Source: JAJFJD01 sp965228695 | Lineage (GTDB): Bacteria > Pseudomonadota > Alphaproteobacteria > UBA8366 | Length of the DNA: 64,000 nt | Assembly: GCA_965228695.1 (NCBI GenBank) | Contig: CBDDIB010000002.1 | Coordinates: forward strand, 1,736,001-1,800,000 | Reading direction: 5' to 3' | In this document: piece by piece, positions 60,642 to 64,000 of the stretch | Numbering within the stretch: the first letter of the stretch is position 1 | Layout of the letters: every line of letters begins with the position of its first letter | The notes under the pieces: generated by a model | The model's input: the letters and a program-made list of their open reading frames with translations, nothing else | Databases searched by the model: none | Told to the model about the DNA's origin: nothing | Translations under genes and position numbers: made by a program

Positions 60642-61145
60642 ATGCCGCCCCGCATGTCGCTGGTCGTCGCGATGGCCGAGAACAATGTCATCGGCAGGGA
60701 CGGCGACCTGCCGTGGCACATTCCGGCCGACCTCAAGCATTTCAAGGCGGTGACGATGGGCAAGCCGATCGTCATGGGCCGGCGGACCTACGAATCGATC
60801 GGCCGGCCGCTGCCGGGCCGGTTGAATATCGTGGTTACACGCGATCCGTCGAGGCAATGGGATGGGGTCGAGGCAGTCCAATCATTGCCCGATGCGCTTG
60901 ACCGAGCGGCGGCGGACGGAGCGGATGAAATCATGATCATCGGCGGCGGCGATTTGTATCGGGCGGCGCTGCCGCTGGCGCAGCGGATCTATCTGACCCG
61001 GGTGCACGAGGCGGTCGAGGGCGACACGGTGTTCCCGGATCTCGACCCGTCGGAGTGGCGCACCGCGTCAAGCGACCGCCGGGATGATATCCACAGCGTG
61101 CCGGTTTCCTTCAAGGTGTTGGAAAGAATTCAGGCTGGTGACTAG
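60642..61145 (+). CDS. folA: Dihydrofolate reductase
   Basis: Reduces dihydrofolate with NADPH. The 167 residues hold SLVVAMAENNVIGRDGDLPWHIPADLKHFK (with the acidic Asp of the active site), GKPIVMGRRTYESIGRPLPGR and EIMIIGGGDLYRAAL. An internal ATG at 60654 gives the more typical N-terminus, but 60642 is closer to the thyA stop. A rho-independent terminator sits at the stop codon. Confidence 0.96.
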   Translation: MPPRMSLVVAMAENNVIGRDGDLPWHIPADLKHFKAVTMGKPIVMGRRTYESIGRPLPGRLNIVVTRDPSRQWDGVEAVQSLPDALDRAAADGADEIMIIGGGDLYRAALPLAQRIYLTRVHEAVEGDTVFPDLDPSEWRTASSDRRDDIHSVPVSFKVLERIQAGD

Positions 61146-61164
61146 CCGCCGCAAATCCGGCGGC
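61145..61164 (+). terminator. Terminator after folA
   Basis: GCCGCCG, loop CAAATC, CGGCGGC (61145-61164) followed on the + strand by CGTTATTGATTTTTGATTTT. The stem begins at the last base of the folA stop codon. It lies between convergent folA and ptrB-type genes and may work for both. Confidence 0.7.
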
Positions 61165-61166
61165 CG

Positions 61167-63254
61167 TTATTGATTTTTGATTTTGCCGAAAACGAGCAGC
61201 AAGAAAGCGTAGACCATCGCGGTCTCCTTGAGCCGGTCGAACCGTCCGGCGGCGCCGCCATGCCCCGCGTCCATATTCGTCCGCAGCAGCAGCAAGTTGT
61301 CGTCGGTCTTGGTGGCGCGCAGCTTGGCCACCCATTTCGCCGGTTCCCAATAGGTCACGCGCGGGTCGGTCAGCCCGGCGGTGACCAGGATGTTGGGATA
61401 GTCTTTTGCCCCGACATTGTCGTAGGGCGAGTAGGATTTGATGTAGCGGTAGGCCTTTTCGTCCTCGATCGGGTTGCCCCATTCCGGCCATTCCGGCGGC
61501 GTCAACGGCAGGCTGTCGTCGCACATGGTGTTGAGCACGTCGACGAAGGGCACCTCGGCGACGCTTGCCTTGAACAAGTCGGGCCGCATGTTGACCACGG
61601 CACCCATCAGCATGCCGCCGGCGCTGCCGCCGTGGCAGGCGATCTCGCCGCGCGCCGTATAGCCTTCCTCGATCAACTGTTCGCCGGCGGCGATGAAATC
61701 GAGAAAAGTGTTCTTCTTCTGCAGGCGCTTGCCGGTCCGATACCAGCGGTAGCCGCCCTCCATGCCGCCGCGGATATGCGCGATGGCGTAGATGAAGCCG
61801 CGGTCGACGAGGCTGAGCCGCGTCGTTCCGAAAGATGCCGGGATGGCGTGGCCGTAGGAGCCGTAGCCGTAGAGCAGGACCGGGGCGGTTCCGTCGATCG
61901 GCGTGTCCTTGCGGTACAGCAGCGAGACCGGAATACGCTCGCCGTCGTGGCTGGTGGCGAAGGTGCGGCGGGTTAGGTAGTCGGACGGATCGTGTCCGCT
62001 CGGCACCTTTTGCTCCTTCCGCAGGGTGCGTTCGCCGGTCGCCATGTCGTAGTCGAAGGTCTGCTCCGGCGTTGTCATCGACGAGTAGATGAACCGCAGG
62101 AACGTGGTCTCGTATTCGAGCCTTCCGAGCAGGCCGAGACTGTAGGCTTCCTCTTCGAAGGCGATTTCATGCTCGCGGCCGTCGGCCATGGCGCGGATGA
62201 CGATGCGCGGCAGGCCGTTCTCGCGTTCCAGCCGCACCAGATAGTCGGCGAACATCTCGACCGAGACGATCAGCCGTCCGGCCGTGTGCGGCACGAGGTC
62301 GGTCCAATGCGCACGGCCCGGATTGTCGACCGGCGTCGTGACGAGCTTGAAGTCTTCCGCATCGTCCGCGTTGGTCAGGATGATCAGCCGGTCGCCATGA
62401 TGCGTGACCGTGAATTCGACTTCGGGGCTGCGCGGTTCGACCACGACCGGATCGCCGTCCGGATTGTCGGCGTCGATTAGCCGGACCTCCGACGTCTCGT
62501 GGTCGTGACTGTCGATCACCAGGAAGCGGCCGCTCTCCGTCTCGCCGATCGAAAGGAAGAAACCGGCGTCCGGCTCCTCGTAGACGAGCACGTCGTCGGC
62601 GACATCGGTGCCGATCTTGTGGCGAAATACCTGGGCGGGCCGATGATTGTCGTCGAGGACGGTGTAAAGGAGCGTCCGGTTGTCATTTGCCCAGACAACG
62701 GCGCCGTGGGCGTTCGGAATTTCGTCCGGCAGCACGGTTCCGGTGTTCAGGTCCTTGATCTTGATCGTATAGATTTCCGATCCGTTCAGATCGACCGCGT
62801 AGGCCAACAGCGCGTGGTCATTGCTGTGGTGGCAGGCGGCCAAGCTGAAGTACGATTGCCCCTCTGCCTCTTTGTCGCCGTGCAGCAGAACCTCTTCGTT
62901 TTTTTCGTCTGCAATGCTACGCCGGCAGAAAATCGGATGCTGCCCGCCGGTTTCGTATCGCCGGTAATAAGCGAAATCGCCGTCGGGGTCCGGCACGCTC
63001 GAATCGTCTTCCTTGATGCGGCCCTTGAATTCTTCGAACAACTTTTCCTGCAACGCCTCGGTCGCCGCTAGCTTGGCCTTCGTGTAGTCGTTCTCGGATT
63101 CGAGATAGGCGCGGATAGCAGGGTCGAGGATGTCCGGCGTCCGCATGACCTCCTGCCATTGCGGGTCCTTCATCCAGGCATAGGGGTCTTCGAGCCGGTC
63201 GCCATGCCGTTCGGTGACCAGGGCATCCTGCTTTGCGATGGGAGTATCGGTCAT
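61167..63254 (-). CDS. ptrB: Oligopeptidase B (S9A prolyl oligopeptidase family)
   Basis: Cytoplasmic serine peptidase cutting short peptides after basic residues. The 695 residues from ATG 63254 have an N-terminal seven-bladed propeller (RLEDPYAWMKDPQWQEVM onward) and a C-terminal alpha/beta hydrolase domain. The nucleophile is in CHGGSAGGMLMGAV, the acid near GLTDPRV and the histidine in MDAGHGGAAGRF. YGYGSYG and IRGGMEGG(Y)RWY are typical of oligopeptidase B. The start overlaps the TetR-type gene's stop as ATGA; the frame beyond it to 63719 is spurious. Confidence 0.94.
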   Translation of the reverse strand: MTDTPIAKQDALVTERHGDRLEDPYAWMKDPQWQEVMRTPDILDPAIRAYLESENDYTKAKLAATEALQEKLFEEFKGRIKEDDSSVPDPDGDFAYYRRYETGGQHPIFCRRSIADEKNEEVLLHGDKEAEGQSYFSLAACHHSNDHALLAYAVDLNGSEIYTIKIKDLNTGTVLPDEIPNAHGAVVWANDNRTLLYTVLDDNHRPAQVFRHKIGTDVADDVLVYEEPDAGFFLSIGETESGRFLVIDSHDHETSEVRLIDADNPDGDPVVVEPRSPEVEFTVTHHGDRLIILTNADDAEDFKLVTTPVDNPGRAHWTDLVPHTAGRLIVSVEMFADYLVRLERENGLPRIVIRAMADGREHEIAFEEEAYSLGLLGRLEYETTFLRFIYSSMTTPEQTFDYDMATGERTLRKEQKVPSGHDPSDYLTRRTFATSHDGERIPVSLLYRKDTPIDGTAPVLLYGYGSYGHAIPASFGTTRLSLVDRGFIYAIAHIRGGMEGGYRWYRTGKRLQKKNTFLDFIAAGEQLIEEGYTARGEIACHGGSAGGMLMGAVVNMRPDLFKASVAEVPFVDVLNTMCDDSLPLTPPEWPEWGNPIEDEKAYRYIKSYSPYDNVGAKDYPNILVTAGLTDPRVTYWEPAKWVAKLRATKTDDNLLLLRTNMDAGHGGAAGRFDRLKETAMVYAFLLLVFGKIKNQ

Positions 63255-63919
63255 GCGGTTGGCGTCGGCTCCTCGGATTCGGCCGGGCCGCTGCGGCGGC
63301 GGCCGCGTCGCGCCAGGACGGTCGCCATCGTGCGGTCGGCGAGGGCGAGGCGTCGTTTCAGGTATGCGCGCGTCTTTTCCTGGTTTTCGGAGTCGTCCCG
63401 CAGCCAAACGCGCAACGTGGCCAGGAACAGGCCGGTAAGGCCGACTTCCTCCATCTGCCGCTGTACGCCGGTGGCGTCGAGCTTGGCGGCTTCGCGAACC
63501 CATTGGATGGTGCGCGACAAATCGAATATGGCGGGCACCCAGTGATGCGGATGCGCGTACCAAAGTTTGGCCGACAGCATTTGACCGGTGACCCGCCGAT
63601 GCGGCGCCAGCGCGTCGAACCAGCGCATGATGACGAGTTCGAGGCGGTCGCGCGCCGGCAGGTCGTCGAAATCGTCCGGCGGCGGCTGCAGCATGGCGTC
63701 CCACCCGCTGCGGAACCAAGCATTCGCGACCGCATCCAGATCCTTGTAGTGCGTCAGGACATCGGCCATGGACAGGCCGAGCCGTTCCGCGACCACGCGC
63801 AGGCGGACCTTGCCCCAGCCATCGGCCTCCGCGATGTCCAGTGCGGTTTCAAGAATATCTTCGGCCGGGTCTTTCGCGCGGCTTTTCGCGCTTCCCTTGC
63901 TGCTTGCCGCCCGCGCCAT
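63251..63919 (-). CDS. TetR-family regulator
   Basis: The 222 residues have a basic Ser/Lys/Ala-rich N-terminus, a TetR-type DNA-binding three-helix unit (DILETALDIAEADGWGKVRLRVVAERLGLSMADVLTHYKDLDAVANAWF) and an all-helical C-terminal domain (FDALAPHRRVTGQMLSAKLWY, TGLFLATLRVWLRDDSENQEK). The C-terminal part also resembles the COQ9-like branch of TetR folds. Ligand unknown. It is coupled to the oligopeptidase gene. Whether it binds the TGAACA-N-TGTTCA operators 6 kb away cannot be told. Confidence 0.8.
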   Translation of the reverse strand: MARAASSKGSAKSRAKDPAEDILETALDIAEADGWGKVRLRVVAERLGLSMADVLTHYKDLDAVANAWFRSGWDAMLQPPPDDFDDLPARDRLELVIMRWFDALAPHRRVTGQMLSAKLWYAHPHHWVPAIFDLSRTIQWVREAAKLDATGVQRQMEEVGLTGLFLATLRVWLRDDSENQEKTRAYLKRRLALADRTMATVLARRGRRRSGPAESEEPTPTA

Positions 63920-63932
63920 CGCTGCTCCTGTG

Positions 63933-64000
63933 TCAGTAGGTTACGACGCTTCGGATCGACTCGCCTTCATGCATTAAATGAAATGCGTCGTTGATATTTT
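63933..64000 (-). CDS. Class III alcohol dehydrogenase / S-(hydroxymethyl)glutathione dehydrogenase, C-terminal end
   Basis: Only the last 21 complete codons lie in the window, on the minus strand, ending at TGA 63935-63933. They read NINDAFHLMHEGESIRSVVTY (given here by position 64000 to 63936), which matches the invariant end of class III alcohol dehydrogenases (IN-AF-LMHEG-SIR). That enzyme is zinc dependent and detoxifies formaldehyde as the glutathione adduct. The short length makes this a moderate call. It lies 13 bases upstream of the TetR-type gene start. Confidence 0.75.
   Translation of the reverse strand, partial: NINDAFHLMHEGESIRSVVTY

Noticed and set aside
63255..63719. Possible N-terminal extension of oligopeptidase B
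   Set aside because: Overlaps the TetR-type gene out of frame; ATG 63254 fits the family start and is coupled.

Overview
The window is GC-rich chromosomal DNA from an alphaproteobacterium, most likely a Rhodospirillales-type lineage. Supporting signs are a circularly permuted two-piece tmRNA gene, an alpha-type SspB adaptor, FtsZ with a very long linker ending in a DIPAFLRR-type tail, an alpha-type type A RNase P RNA, and GTTC-N7-GTTC (alphaproteobacterial LexA-type) repeats. No rRNA, tRNA, insertion sequence, prophage or CRISPR array is visible. Genes run through both edges: a UvrD/PcrA helicase at the left and a class III alcohol dehydrogenase at the right.

Left part (1-28.4 kb): the 3' end of uvrD, prmA and a long Xaa-Pro aminopeptidase lie on the + strand. 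They converge with a single minus-strand run that reads, in transcription order, mraZ, rsmH, ftsL, ftsI, murE, murF, mraY, murD, ftsW, murG, murC, murB, ddl, ftsQ, ftsA, ftsZ, lpxC, bamD, recN, ligA. This is a nearly complete division and cell wall (dcw) cluster carried on into lipid A synthesis, outer membrane protein assembly and DNA repair/ligation. Many junctions are 4-base ATGA overlaps, indicating translational coupling. Upstream of mraZ is an AT-rich leader of about 420 bp with a 10-bp-period TGGGA-type array (candidate MraZ operator) and three GTTC half-sites at 11-bp spacing (two overlapping LexA-type boxes). rnpB lies just beyond it.

Middle part (29-48.5 kb): an AmpD-like amidase apparently using a CTG start, a TerB/DnaJ protein, a DUF3750 membrane protein, a fused 5-oxoprolinase, a DUF3179 protein, a DUF6134-type exported protein, an FAD-linked D-2-hydroxyacid dehydrogenase, an amidase-signature hydrolase, a CaiB-type CoA-transferase with an enoyl-CoA hydratase, a membrane sulfatase/phosphatase-superfamily protein and a large AsmA protein. 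These are mostly organic acid, acyl-CoA and envelope functions.

Right part (48.5-64 kb): a ribbon-helix-helix protein, an alpha/beta hydrolase, a CheW protein fused through a long charged linker to a truncated-hemoglobin-like domain, both fumarase classes, a short-chain dehydrogenase, a PEP mutase/isocitrate lyase-family protein, sspB next to the tmRNA gene, then an operon controlled by palindromes. That operon encodes a VIT/VWA surface protein with a Gly-rich C-terminal membrane anchor, its likely processing protease (a rhombosortase), thyA and folA. Oligopeptidase B, a TetR-type regulator and the frmA/adhC end close the window.

The most unusual items are the CheW-globin fusion, the VIT/VWA plus rhombosortase pair behind a perfect 27-bp palindrome, and the LexA-type boxes in front of the dcw operon.
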